Source: Heterocephalus glaber (taxonomy: Eukaryota > Chordata > Mammalia > Rodentia > Bathyergidae). From it: a stretch of DNA of 64,000 nt. The notes under the pieces are model-generated. The model ran no database searches, had not been told where the DNA came from, and saw only the letters and a program-made list of their open reading frames with translations. Below are positions 33,237-45,199 of this stretch, in pieces. Position 1 is the stretch's first letter, and every line of letters starts with the position of its first letter. The translations under genes and the position numbers were made by a program. Location: contig NW_004624743.1 in assembly GCF_000247695.1 (NCBI RefSeq), positions 1,526,113 to 1,590,112 on the forward strand, written 5' to 3'.

Positions 33237-34500
33237 ACGGTAGTTTTTGGGAGCACATCTGTTGGCCTTTAGGTAATAAATTTGGTCAGTGTATTGCAGT
33301 AAATGTGCTGATGGGTGAAATAAATATTTCTAGATGTATTTCCAAGGATCACGAATATCTCTTATGTGCATCGCTATTGTTATCCTGAGCAGAAGCCTTG
33401 TTCAACTTTATAGACTTGGTAATTAAATTTTAGAGAAGCAATGAATTATTAAATCTGGCTAGAAAGTCATTTGAAAAAAAGTAAAACAGTTGTCGTCTTC
33501 TTCCCATAGTTTATATCTACTTATGCCGATTAAATCCTGGTGGAGAGGGATGTTTACATCAACTGGCCCCTAGTGAATCATTATCCTACTGGCTGTCCAC
33601 ATAAACTCCCTCTCTGTGTGCTCTGATCGGCACCAGTGGGCTTATCTTCAAGGGGAATTGGGAGGTAATAGGCACTCACGTGTGTAAACTGAACACTGAG
33701 TGTTGCTATGACTGTGATGACCACGAGTGATAATTCATCTGTGTGTCCAGTTCCATGCAGTGCAGTAAGTATTTGCGAGCCCTTATTGTGCCGGGTCACC
33801 CTCGAGGCTAGAGAGAACAGCTTCTCAGTGCTGTAAGCACCAGCTGAGGCTGTGCGCGCTGAGTGCCATCTCGAAGGATGGTGCTGATGGCACTGGCCCC
33901 ACGGAAGTCGCCTTAGCCGCGCCTCTGGTTTCAGGAGTGCCTGCAGCTGTGTGTAGGCAGTGGGTCCCTCCTTTCCTCTTTGGATGGCACATGGTTGTGT
34001 GGATTTCGTGCCTGCTCTCTGATCAGAGCCTCCTGCAGGTCTGGTTTGACTTGATCCTCAGGGCAGCCCCAGCAGGTGGCTTCCTGGGCGCGGCCTTTTC
34101 CCAAGAGCCTGGCTGTGCCTCATTGCCTCACTGCGTGTTTCCCTGGTGACACAGTGAGGAGTGTCTTTTCACAGTCCCTGCCTATCTGTGTGTCTTGTTT
34201 TAAGATGAAGAAGATTTATTTATGCCAGAAATATAGAGAACAGCCATCACATACTGAACTGCAGAGGACAGGGGTCTCGGTGGCGGGGCACGTGCCTGGC
34301 GTGTGCAGGCCCAGCCCCAACCCCTGCCACCCTTGTTCTAAAATCAAGAAATGTTACTTATTTTGTATTCTTTTGTCTGAAAGTGTCTATTAGACAGTAA
34401 CCCTTTTCATATCTGGATATTTTAACTTTGAATTAACTTTGAATTGACAGCTTATAATCTGCTGCCTGCAGCAGCCTGACCCGTGAACCCGAAGTGTGGC

Positions 34501-34677
34501 AAGCAGCCGGGTGAGGTGGCAGTCTGTAGTCCCAGCGCCCTTCGAGGTTGAGGCCAGCCAGGGTGACTTAGCCACTTCGCGGGACACTGTCGCAAAAATA
34601 AAAACCATGAAAGAGCTGGGGATGTGGCTCAGTGCAGAGCCCTGGGCTCAATCCCCAATACAGCAAAACAAAAAAGT
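34501..34677 (+). mobile_element. B1+ID dimeric SINE
   Basis: The B1 half (GCCGGGTGAGGTGGCAGTCT, GAGGTTGAGGCCAGCCAGGG) runs into GTCGCAAAAATAAAA, then an ID half (AGCTGGGGATGTGGCTCAGT, CCCTGGGCTCAATCCCCAAT). Confidence 0.82.
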
Positions 34678-35054
34678 GGGAGAAGAAGGTAGTCCCTAAA
34701 TCAGCTAGTCAACCCATCCTTCGCTCAGCTCCTTACCATTGTGTGGTGAGAACATTGACGCTAAGACGCCAACCCTCTGGGCCAGTGTGAGATGTGCAGC
34801 ACTGCATTACGGACCATAGCCACGCCCTGCACAGTGAGCTGGAGACATACCCGGATTCTGAGCCCAGCTTGCTCCCGACCCGCCGTCTCTGCCCTGTCTG
34901 TCCCAGCTGTGTCCCGCGGTGTTCGTGCGCCACGGCTTGTTCGGCCGTCCCTTCCTCTACCGATGTCACCCGTGGGGCTGGGACGGGGCTATTGTGATAC
35001 TTCTGCAGTGACCTGGGGCAGACATCTCAACAGACTGCCTCACGCTGCTGGGTA

Positions 35055-35985
35055 AAACCGCAGAAGTGGGAGAGCTGGATGCTACAGTAATTCTCGTTTA
35101 GTCCTTTGAGGAGTTTTCGTGCAGTTTTCCATAATGGCTGCGCTCATTGGCACTGTCACCAACAGTGTATGAAGTATGACCAGAAAGCACAGAGAATGCT
35201 TATGTAAAACATTATTACAGTAGAAGACTCCTGCCATGAATCCCCTCACTTCCTCCCCCACTTCACACACACTCATCCCATGGCCTTGCCACCTCCTGCA
35301 GCAGCTCCGGAAGTTCTCTTTCCTGTGTGTCTTTAGTTGCACTGTTGCAACTGCTTTGATGTCCTGAATCCACTCAAAACATTTCCCCTTTGCGGTCATT
35401 TTGACCTTGGGGGAGACCAGAAGTCACCGTGAATAAAGTGGAAGCAGACGCCATCGTGTTTGTAGGAGCTGCCTTTCTGCCGGATGGCGCTGGGCAGCAG
35501 CATTCACTTGGATCACTCTGAGGGGGATTAGTGGTAATGTGTCTTTCACTGTAATAAATTGTTGTCAATGGAAACATCCCCCATATATTTCAACCGCACC
35601 TTCCTTATACAAGGGTTTCCTTTTCTGCATCCTCACCAACATTTATTCATCATTTGATGAAAGCCATTCTGACAGGTATGAAATTTTGATACCTCACTGG
35701 TTTTAATTTCATTTAGAGTCGTTAGTCATTTCTAAAACATATCTCTTGGCCTTCTGTATGTTCTCTTTTGAGAAGTGTTCATGGGGTCCTTTCCCTGTTT
35801 CTGCGTTGGGTATTCTGTCTTCTGCTGCTGCACTGAGCCCCTTGTGCATCTGGGCCGGTGGGCCCCATGCCACACAGGCCTTCAGGTGCTCTGCCCGTCT
35901 GCAGGTTGTCTCTGCACACTTGTTTCTCTTGCTGTGCAGAACCTTTTTGGTTAGATGTTATCCCGTTTGTCCATCTTTGCCTGCA
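35055..35985 (-). mobile_element. L1 3' portion, antisense, split by a mariner-derived element
   Basis: The left part (35055-35169) ends CACTGTCACCAACAGTGTA and the right part resumes at 35608 TACAAGGGTTTCCTTTTCTG, the next bases in the antisense L1 sequence. The right part runs through GAAAGCCATTCTGACAGG to CTTGCTGTGCAGAACC. No open frame survives. Confidence 0.78.
35170..35607. mobile_element. Mariner-derived element with long inverted ends, copy 4, at a TA in L1
   Basis: It is flanked by TA on both sides (35168-35169 and 35608-35609), the classic Tc1/mariner target duplication. The terminal roughly 85 bases are inverted copies: ATTATTACAGTAGAAGACTC ... on the left answers TTTATTACAGTGAAAGACAC ... 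read inward from the right. The interior carries a - strand transposase C-terminal remnant (GKCFEWIQDIKAVATVQLKT). At 438 bases it is an internally deleted, non-autonomous element. Confidence 0.82.
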
Positions 35986-36080
35986 CTTTTCTAAGGAAAG
36001 CTAATTCTTTAAAAGAAACTATCATTCTGCCTTAACATAATGCTACGATGCAGTATTTATTGTATCATTAATATAGTCTT

Positions 36081-36178
36081 TTTGTTTGTTTGTTTGTTTG
36101 TTTTGGTACCGGGGATTGAACTCGGGTCCTTGCGCTTGCCCAGCAGGCAGCGAAACCGCTGAGCTAAATCCCCGGCCC
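36081..36178 (-). mobile_element. ID-like SINE with perfect 16-base target-site duplication
   Basis: (TTTG)n tail, GGTACCGGGGATTGAACTCG, AGCGAAACCGCTGAGCTAAA, TCCCCGGCCC. TCATTAATATAGTCTT occurs at 36065-36080 and 36179-36194. Body and duplication are both near-consensus, which suggests a young insertion. Confidence 0.94.
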
Positions 36179-37025
36179 TCATTAATATAGTCTTAAATGT
36201 GTCATTTTTACATTTGTATTATTATGTGTGCACTACATGCATCTCACCGTCACCCTGGGGAGTTGGCACATGGACGTGATGCAGCTTCTGCTTTCCTTAA
36301 TCCCACCCCCCAGTTCGCCTTCCCCCGTCATTCTTGTTGATATCCTCAGTCTTAGCTCAAATCTGTGGCCCATAGCGTGCACGCTGACTGAGGTCACGAG
36401 GGCCTTGTACCTGGCACATCCTCACTCTCCCTGCTTCCCCATGGCCTCATCCTCACCCCTCACCCTCGGACCCCTGGACCCTTCTGCAAGACACCCATCC
36501 CCTGTCTCCCCTGTCCTTCCTTTATTTTTCTTTTAGTGTGTGCTTTGCCTCACCCAGATGAGAGATGCCGTATGGTATTCAAGTTTGTGTGTCTGATTTA
36601 TCTCACTCCACATTACATTATTCAGGTGCATCCATTTTCCTGCAAATGTCTCAAATTTGTCCTTCTTTATAGCCAGGTAGTATTCCATTATATATAGATA
36701 TCATATTTCCTTTGTCTAATCACCTGTTGGTGGTACACAGGCTGCTTCCAGGATGTAGTTATTGGGAGTTGTGCTGCTATAAACGTTGGTATGCATGTAT
36801 CACTGTAGTATGATGTCTTAACCTCTTTGGGGAAGATCCGTAAAGGTAGATAGCTGAAATTTCTAATTTCTAATATGGAATTTCATTTTTTTTTTCTAAT
36901 ATGGAATTTCTAATTTCAGCTCTTTGAGAAATCTCCATACTGATTTCCATAATGGTTGTACTACTTTGTATTCCTGCTAACAATGTAGCACAGCCCCTCC
37001 AGCATTTGTTATTTTTTGATTTCTT

Positions 37026-37109
37026 TTTTTTTTTTTTGGTACCGGGGATTGAACTCAGGACCTTGTGTTTGAGGCAGGCGGTGGAAGCACTGAGCTAAAT
37101 CCCCAGCCC
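37026..37109 (-). mobile_element. ID-like SINE nested in L1, 16-base target-site duplication
   Basis: Poly(T), GGTACCGGGGATTGAACTCA, CTGAGCTAAATCCCCAGCCC. TATTTTTTGATTTCTT is present at 37010-37025 and 37110-37125. It inserted after the host L1. Confidence 0.93.
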
Positions 37110-37475
37110 TATTTTTTGATTTCTTGATGATTGCCATTCTTTCTGGAGTAAGATGGAATCTTAGCATTGTTTTAATTTGCATTTCTCTGATGGCCAGAGA
37201 TATTGAACATTTTTTCATGCATTTGTTGGCCATTTGTACTTCTTCCTCTGGGAAGTGTCTGTTCATTTCACTTGCCCATTTCTTGACTGAGTCTTTACTT
37301 ATAAGCGGTCTAATTATTTTTAGTTCTTTACATATTCTAGATATTAGTTATCTGAGGAATAGCTGGCAAAAAATTTTCCCATTATGTAGGTTGTCTCTTC
37401 ACTGTGCTAATTGAATCTTTTGCTGTATGAAGCTTTTTAGTCTGATATAATCCCAGTTGTTGATTCATGCTGTTA

Positions 37476-37673
37476 CAGTGGACCCTCAAGTTAACGACCA
37501 GCCTGACATATAAACAACTTGGGTCAATTAGGTTAATGGAAGATTCACCTGCCTCTTGTTACCTATAGCATATATCCAGGTAAACATTCAGAGCTCAGCT
37601 GTATTGACTTACAACCAACTTGCGTTACAACCATCCCTGGGAACAGACCGAGTCATAAGTCAAGGGACCACTA
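37476..37673. mobile_element. Pogo/Tigger-like short DNA transposon nested in L1 at a TA
   Basis: The ends are CAGTGGACCCTCAAGTTAAC and, inverted, AAGTCAAGGGACCACT. TA flanks both sides (37474-37475, 37674-37675), and the L1 sequence continues across it (TGATTCATGCTGTTA ... TATTTCTTGTGAAATTG). It is 198 bases with no coding potential, i.e. a MITE-type derivative. Confidence 0.75.
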
Positions 37674-38938
37674 TATTTCTTGTGAAATTGATGTTCTGTT
37701 TAGAAAATCCTTTCCTACACCTATATCTTCAAGTGTTTACCTGTTTTATCTTTCAGTAGGTTTAATGTTTAGCTCTTTGGTCCATTTTGATTTGAATTTG
37801 TACATGGTGAGAGATATGAGTCCGGTTCCAATCTTCTGCACACAGGTAACCAGTTTTCCCAGCACCACTTGTTGGATAGGAGGTCTTTCCTCTAACGTAA
37901 GTCCTTGACACTTTTGTTGAAGATCCAGTACCTAGGTATGTTTGGGGAAGTTTCTGTGTCCTCTATTCTGTTTCATTGATCCATATGTGGGTTCAATGGA
38001 ACAGTATCTGTTTTTGCTCCAGTACCATGCCATCTTTAACACTGTTGCTTTGTAGTATAGCTTGAAGTCTGGTATTGTAAGGCATCCTGTTTTGCTCTTG
38101 CCCAGAATTGCTTTTGCTATTCTGGGACTCTTCTGGTTCCATATGAATTTTTTGACAATGTTGGTTGTGCCTGTCCAGGAGCCGAGGACATCTTTTCATT
38201 TTCTGATGTCCTCTTCAGTCTCTTTCAGAGTACAGTAGTTTTCTTTGTAGAGGTCCTTCACTTCCTTGGTTAGATTAACTCTTAGGTATTTCATTTTTCT
38301 TGAAACTACTGTAAATGGTATTGTTTTCATAATTTCCTTCTTATCAAGTTGGTTATTGGTGCTAATGATTTTTGTGTGTTGATCTTGTATCCTGCTACAT
38401 TGCTAAAGTTGATTATTAATTCTAAGAGTTTTTTGGTGGAGTTCTAGAGTATATGTCATCTGCAAATAATGATAATTTGAGTTCTTCCTTTCCTATATGT
38501 ATCCTTTCTATTTTCCCTTGCCTGATTGATTACTCTGGCTGATAATTCAATTCTGAATTATTAATTCTGAATTATTACTTCAATTCTGGCTAATATTCTA
38601 TGTTGAATAGAAGTGGTGATAGTGGGGATCCTTGTCTTGTTCCTGATTTTAGGGGGAATGATTTTAACTTTTCCTCATTTAATTTGATGTTGGCTGTTGG
38701 TCTGACATAAATAGCTTTTATCAAATTCAAGAATAGCTCTTTTATACTTGTTTCCTTCAAGGTTTGTATCATGAATGGGTGTGGGATTTTGTCGAAAGCC
38801 TTTTCTACATCCATTGATAAGAGCATCTGGGTTTTGACCTTGCTTCTGTTTATGTGATGTATAACATTTATTGACTGACATATGTTGAACTCGCCTTGCA
38901 TCTCTGGGATGAAACCTATGTACTCATTATGTATGACC

Positions 38939-41118
38939 TTTAATCATAGAAGAAAACTTCTCAAATATAAGAAAAGAGTTTGAAATACAGGTAAGCAATT
39001 CTTGAAGAGTACCAAATAAATATGATGAGAAAAGAAGCTTACCAAGCCATATCCTTATTAAATTACCAGATACCCAGCAACAAAACAAAACAAAACCCCA
39101 GAATTTTAAAAGCACCCAGAGAAAAACAAAAAAATCACATATAAAGGTAAACCAATTAGAATTACAGCAGATTTTTCAACACAAACCTTAAAGGCCAAAA
39201 GGCTTGGAGTGAAGTTTTTCAAGCTGTAAATGCAAATAACTTCCAACCAACCCAGATTAACTTGTTCAGCAAAGCTATCCTTCAAAATAGATGGAGAAAT
39301 AAGGTATTTCCATAAAAAAGACCAACTCAAAATATATACGAGTGCTAACCCAGCAGTCCAGACAATGCTTAAGAATATTCTTGACAGAAACGACAAAACC
39401 GACACAGCTAAAAATCCAGTTGAAAACTCCATCAAGTCAATGGAGAACTAATAAAAGATGACAGGAAAAGAAAACACAGGAGTTGCCAACAGATAAAGAA
39501 GGTGATCATAGTAAATTAGCAGCAATCTCAGTAATATCTCAACGTTAACACCCTCAACTCCCCAGTTAAATGACACAAACTGGCAGACTGGATCAAAAGA
39601 CAGAATCCAAAAGTCTGTTACATTCAAGAATCTCATCTAACCAAAAAGATATTCATAGACTAAAAATTAAAGGATAAAAAACAGTACTGCATGTACCAGG
39701 ACCCTGAAAACCAGCATGGGTAGCAATTCTAATGTCCGACATGGTAAACTTCAAGCTAACAGTGATTAGAATAGAAAAAGAAGGTCACTACGCACTAGTT
39801 AAGGGAACAATCCAACATGAAGAGATAACATTAATAAACATATATGCTCTGAATATTGGAGCACCTATCTTCATAAAACAAAAACTGCTGAAATTAAAGG
39901 ATCAAATAAATATTAACACAATCATAGGGGATTTTAACACACCAGTTTTGCAAAGAGATAGATCACCTAAACAAAAAAGTTAGTAAAGAAATATCAGAGC
40001 TGAACCACGCTCTTGAACATATGGACTTAATGGATATATACAGAGTATTCTATCCCTATGCAATAGAGTATACATTCTTTTCAGCAGCACGTGGTATTTT
40101 TCCAAAAGAGATCACATACCAGTCCACAAAACCTGCTTAAGTAAATATAAAAGAGTTGAAATCATCTCACGCATACTATCAGATCACTGTGCAATGAAAA
40201 TAGATATCAACAACAGAAGAAGAAATCACAGAAAAGGTAGAAGTCCCTGGAAAATTAACAACACACTCCTAAACAACCACAGAAAAGTTAATGAGAGAGA
40301 TTGTACAACTCCCCGAAACCTCTGGACACTATGAAAGCAGTTCCAAGAGAAAAGTTCATCATAGTCAGTGCTCACATTAGGAGAACAGCAAGCTCAAGTG
40401 GACAACCTGAGGAGAAATCTTACGATACTTGAGAAACAACAACAATCCAGGACCAAACCAAAATTAAGGAGGGGAATTATAAAGATGAGAGTGGAAATCC
40501 ATGAAATTGAGACTAAAAAAAGACAATATAAAAAAATGAATTGAAGAGCTGGTTCTTTGAAAGAATAAACAAAATAGACAAGCTCTTAGCCAGACTTAAT
40601 AAGAGAAAAGACTCACATCAATGCAATTAGAAGTGAAAAAAGTGAAATCACAACAGACATTGTCAAAATCCAGGAGATAGTAACTACTTTGAAAAATTAT
40701 ATTCCAACACGTTGGCAAATTTTGAAGAAATGGACAGATTCGTAGACTCCCACAAATTACCAAAGCTAACCCAAAAAGACATAAATACACTTAACAATCC
40801 AACAACAAGCAGTGAAATTAACACAGTAATGATCTATGAACTAAAAAAAGCCCAGGACCTGATAGATCCACGGCTGAATTCTATAAAACCTTTAAGGGTG
40901 TTATGTCACCAGTGCTCCTGAAGCTCCTCAAAGAAATGGAAAGGGATGAAGCACTCCCAAACTCATTTATAAAAGCTAGTATCACCCTGAACCCCAAACC
41001 AGGTAAAGACCTAGCTACAAAAGAAAACTGAACAGTAGGCCAATTTCCTTAATGAACATAGATGCAAAAATCCTCAATGAGATATTAGCAAATAGAATGC
41101 AGTGCATCATCAAATGTG
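38939..41118 (+). mobile_element. Inverted 5' segment of the same L1 (ORF1 C-terminus to ORF2 RT)
   Basis: Sense L1. About 38,940-39,450 covers the ORF1 C-terminal domain (AKLSFKIDGEIRYFHKKDQL at 39272 onward). From about 39,460 ORF2 begins, with endonuclease-like pieces at 39,732-39,983 (NIYALNIGAPIFIKQ, GDFNTPV). It ends at about 41,118 in the RT region ([17 protein letters not shown]). The next L1 block in consensus order ([14 protein letters not shown]) is where the antisense segment starts, at 38,938. Confidence 0.85.
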
Positions 41119-41119
41119 T

Positions 41120-41243
41120 AGTATTTTAAGGCAGGCTCTCCTAAGTCACTGATCAGCCCAGGCCGGACTCAAACCTGGCGATCCTCCTGCCTCAGCCTCC
41201 CAGAGTACTGGAACTATAGGTGTGTACCACCATGTTTAGCTTA
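41120..41243 (-). mobile_element. B1 SINE, antisense
   Basis: TTTAAGGCAGGCTCTCCTAA, GGCCGGACTCAAACCTGGCG, CCTCAGCCTCCCAGAGTACT, GTGTGTACCACCATG. Confidence 0.82.
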
Positions 41244-41468
41244 GTTTTAAAAAATAACATATTTTTCCAAATTATGTAAGTAATTATGTAAATAATTATG
41301 TAATTAATTATGTAAGTGATGCTTGTTCATTGTGGGAAATTACAGAAAAGCTCAGGAAAAAAAAGTTTAAGTCACCTCTAATGCTACCACTCAGATGTTG
41401 CTGTGTAGGCGTGTGCCCTTCTGTGTGTTTTTAAAACGTGGACACATAGGGTTAAATTATTTGTGATT

Positions 41469-41553
41469 GGGCCGGGGATTTAGCTCAATGGTTCTGCTGC
41501 CTGCCTTGCAAGCGCAAGGTCCTGAGTTTGATCCCCTGTACCAAAAAAATAAA
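41469..41553 (+). mobile_element. ID-like SINE with target-site duplication
   Basis: GGCCGGGGATTTAGCTCAAT, CTTGCAAGCGCAAGGTCCTG, AGTTTGATCCCCTGTACC-A(n). AAATTATTTGTGATT (41454-41468) and AAATAATTTGTGATT (41551-41565) form a duplication with one mismatch. Confidence 0.93.
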
Positions 41554-43121
41554 TAATTTGTGATTACACCCCTTTTATGGATTAATGTTTAATTATATGC
41601 AACATAGATTTACTATGTATGTCACATTTTGTAAAATTCCTTTTAATGCCATGTGGCATCTTTTGCAGGTTTTCCTCTATGAGACTGGGGATGGGTTTCC
41701 TCGTCTCCCATCTCTCATCCTTTCAAGTGTTAGGCTGCTGTATTCCTTAGGTTTCCACCTTTTGTAAAATTTATGTAATGCCCATAAAACAGGAAGCACC
41801 AGGGAATAGCCATGGTAGGCAGAATTCTGTGAACCTTTTGGCAACATGCTGCAATCTTCAGTTTCAGAAAGCAAGTGAAATAATCAGAGCACTGTAAAAA
41901 CCCTCCTCGCAGAGGACACAGAGGGCACATACTGTGTAATTCTGCTTGTGTGGGACTCCTGGAATGGGCGATTTGCAGGGGCGGAGTGGAGGTCACTGGG
42001 GCTGGGAGGAGGATGGGAGCTATGTTTAGAGGCAGCTTCTCTCAGGGGTGATGAATAGCACATGATTCTTAATACCACAGAACATACCCCTGAAAGTGGG
42101 GACTCTAATGTCTATTTTACCACTATTTTTAAAAAATACTTGATATCAAAGAATCCTATTGTGAGACGTATTACTGCTTTCATTTAACAATTTTAATATT
42201 TAACCTCTAATTCGTTCTCATGCAGTAGGAAAAATCCTTTCTGGCCCTCTTCATTGCAGAATTTCTTCTTATTACCAGCCTGTTCTTTACTGAAGGCCTG
42301 GGGGTTTCGATTTGAGGCCGTGGAGACCCAAGCTGTCTGCTGTGATTGAGAAACATGTCAGGTATTAGCTGGTATTAGCTTAGAACACCACGAGCTCGTA
42401 ACAGCAAATTCTTAATCACATTTTCGTGGAAGCATTCTTGATTGTAGAAACTGACTCAAAAAGTAATAATTCCTTTTCTCCGTTTATTTTTATTAAGCTT
42501 TGTTGACCTATGTAAGGGTTATAGGCGAGGAGGGTGTATGGGGATTAGAAAGATTAGTCAGTCAGCTGCCACTCCTAAAAATATCAGTGATTTTTTTTCT
42601 TAATCACATAACTAACCTTCTGTCTGCGCAGAGCAAATTCACACTAAGACCAAACCTAAAGGACGAGTTTTCCACTTTTTAGTACACTTGAATATAAATA
42701 CAGACAGAAGAATAATTATATATGTTCAGAATTGCTTAAATCTCTAACATTTTAACATTTGAAAAAATTTAAGAATCCTTGTCCAGTAATGTGCCTTGTG
42801 ATTATTGACTCAATGCAAAATAATAAACATCTTAGTTGTTAATTGTTTTATAACCTGCCTTGCTTCACAAACTTACTTTAGGCAGGTTAGTAAGATATAT
42901 AAAATATAGAAGACGAATGAAAGAGAATGGTTATCCAGAGGTGTTGGGTCAGAGATGAATAAGGATAGAACCCTAAGGGGATGCCAGGTATCTGCGTGTT
43001 TTCTGGTAACCAAGCGAGAAGAAACAAGCTGCAGGAAGGGAGGGTGGGGGCGGAAGGCTGTCGGCAGACCGTTCCACAGGCACAGCAAGACCCTGCAGGG
43101 ACACCGAGGGCACAGCGGCGG

Positions 43122-43147
43122 CCAGGCCAGGCCAGGCCAGGCCCGGC
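43122..43147. repeat. (GGCCA)n short tandem repeat
   Basis: About five GGCCA units inside a GC-rich intronic patch (43,030-43,270). Confidence 0.9.
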
Positions 43148-45199
43148 CAGAAGCCCGAGCACTCTGGGCAGTGAGGAGCCCGTGGCCCAGGGACAGTGGC
43201 CCGGCCTCCGCAGTGTCCCCCTCACCCTGGGAGCAGGGTGGGCTCTTCCGACAGCTACAAGCGCTGGCCTGTAACACTGTCCAAGGCCTGATGCTCACTC
43301 AGTTCACCAGCTGCAGGCAGTGTGTGTCAACTTCTTGCTACAAACATGAAGAAATCAGTCTCAATCCTCAGTCCTCCTTTGTCTTCCCTTCCAATTTTTA
43401 AAACTTTTTACCTTGAAAAGGCCTCTGACATTCACGCTGCTAGAACAACCTCTTGTACCCTTTTGTGGGGTGGGCTTTAAGTAGGGGACCCAGCATGACT
43501 GCCACGTTACTGGGACCATGACACATGCACATTCACTTCAGGGCTTACCGGGGAGAGAATCTCACGCTCTCAGATGTTAAGCTTTGTTGGTAAGAAGGGA
43601 ACCTTCTAAGCCTCCCAGACCAGCGCTCTTCCACTTTCACTTCTCAGTTGCTGCTATTCCTTACATCTTGCATGCTTTCTTAAATATTACTTTCTTTTTG
43701 GGTTGTCTGAGTACTCTTTGCATGTGGGGTCTGTGGGAGCCAGTCTTTTCTGAGGCTAGAAAGTCCGAGTTAGCTTTATTTTGTCTCCATACCTGTTTTA
43801 AAAGCTTAGATCAATATAAACATCCAAACTTTAAAGATATCATCTCCATTTTCTCCCTTCCCGCCCTCATTGTAGGTGAGGGTCTTATAGCAGTCTTGAT
43901 TCCCCTTTTGTTAAGGATGAGGGTTTTTTCTTTCCCTGAAATGTTTAGGATTATTTTTAATCCTGTCATTGTACAGTTCCACCACAGTGTTTCAGCTTCA
44001 GTCTTTTCCTACCACTCTAACGCTGCATTTTGTGGAACCTTCCCGTGTGGGTTCCCGTGGAGGGGAATTTTCTCCACTTACCTCACTGCCTTCGCACTTC
44101 TACTTCACCTCCTGTGAGGTGGGTGCAGCCCTGCGGGACCTGACTCCACATATTAAATTCTTTGTGTAAGGGCTTGCCACGCCTTAGCCCTTCCGTTCTC
44201 CATCCTCACCAAGCGCTCTCTGTTTATCTTTCAGATTAAAATCTCGGGCCTCCTCAGCACCAAATTTTAATTCCACCTTACCGTGCCTTCTTGAAGCAAC
44301 ACTTTCTAACTGCCAGGAGTTTTTTTCCTTCAGTAGTTCGGTTTTGCCTTTGATGGACTGTTCTTGTTTTAAGTCTGTGATGCCCCTCATCTCATGAAGG
44401 ATACCAGTAGAGGATTTGTGGCTTTAATTCTGTTTCGTGATTGTGACTTTGTCCATGTGCTCTGTGGCAGCTGCTTTGTCTCAGAGCTTTTCTTCCACGC
44501 TGTCATTTGTCCTCAACTGCCCTCAGCTTGTTCTTCGTCCTGGTTAGAGTTCACACGTCTGAGCAGACGCCACTCGTGTCAGTGTGGGTGCCATGTGGGT
44601 GTCCTGACTGGCTCCACCCCTGTCTCCCTCTCGGCTGCCTGCCCTGCACCGAGGGCTTTCTGGTGAGCTGGGCGGCCACACGCAGTGTGTTGTGACCACC
44701 CCTAAGGTCCAGAGTTCTAACATACCTCTTGGGTCCGTTGTGTAATTTTTCATCATAGTAGTATTTGCCCTTATGCTTGGGCACTTCTTTGGCTTTTTCA
44801 ACTTGTCATTAACCTGTTGTGAAGAACATATTTGTATGTATAATTTGTTCATGTATTGCTGATAACTTTCATGATGTTGATTCCTAGAGTGAAATGTATG
44901 GGTTATGAAAGGCATTAATAGCTGCTGCTAAATTATCTTTTGGAAGACCATAACAAGTCTCAGTCTCACTTAAAAATATCCTTTATCCTCACATTTTGGA
45001 TGGCAGTGGATAATACCGCTCATTTAATATGTCCTGCTGGCTTGAACCAGCAGGGGTACATGTACAACAGTCCCTTCAGGCCGCTGGTACCACTGGTTGT
45101 ACAGATAGTAAGGCCACGCACAGGACAGTCGTGCATGTGCCCCTGGTGGTCCAAGCCACCCAGCAGTGAGACATGAGAACCATGGCCCCAATGTGAACG

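Larger units (their letters stand above)
36195..38938 (-). mobile_element. L1 3' UTR and ORF2 C-terminal half (3' segment of a 5'-inverted L1)
   Basis: Antisense L1 running from 3' UTR (CATTACATTATTCAGGTGCA, GCCAGGTAGTATTCCATTAT) through the ORF2 C-terminus to the reverse transcriptase region. At 38590-38901 on the - strand the RT-like signature [13 protein letters not shown] and the [13 protein letters not shown] block are legible. The element is interrupted by a SINE (37026-37109) and by a pogo-like insertion (37476-37673). Stops and frameshifts exclude function. Confidence 0.88.

Noticed and set aside
38590..38901. Reverse-transcriptase-like frame, - strand
   Set aside because: This is L1 ORF2 within a decayed, inverted L1, so it is reported as part of the mobile element and not as a gene.
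43584..44117. 177-codon open frame, + strand
   Set aside because: It has no recognisable domain, its composition is rich in F, L and S as in translated T-rich intron, and it has no splice context. It looks like a chance frame.
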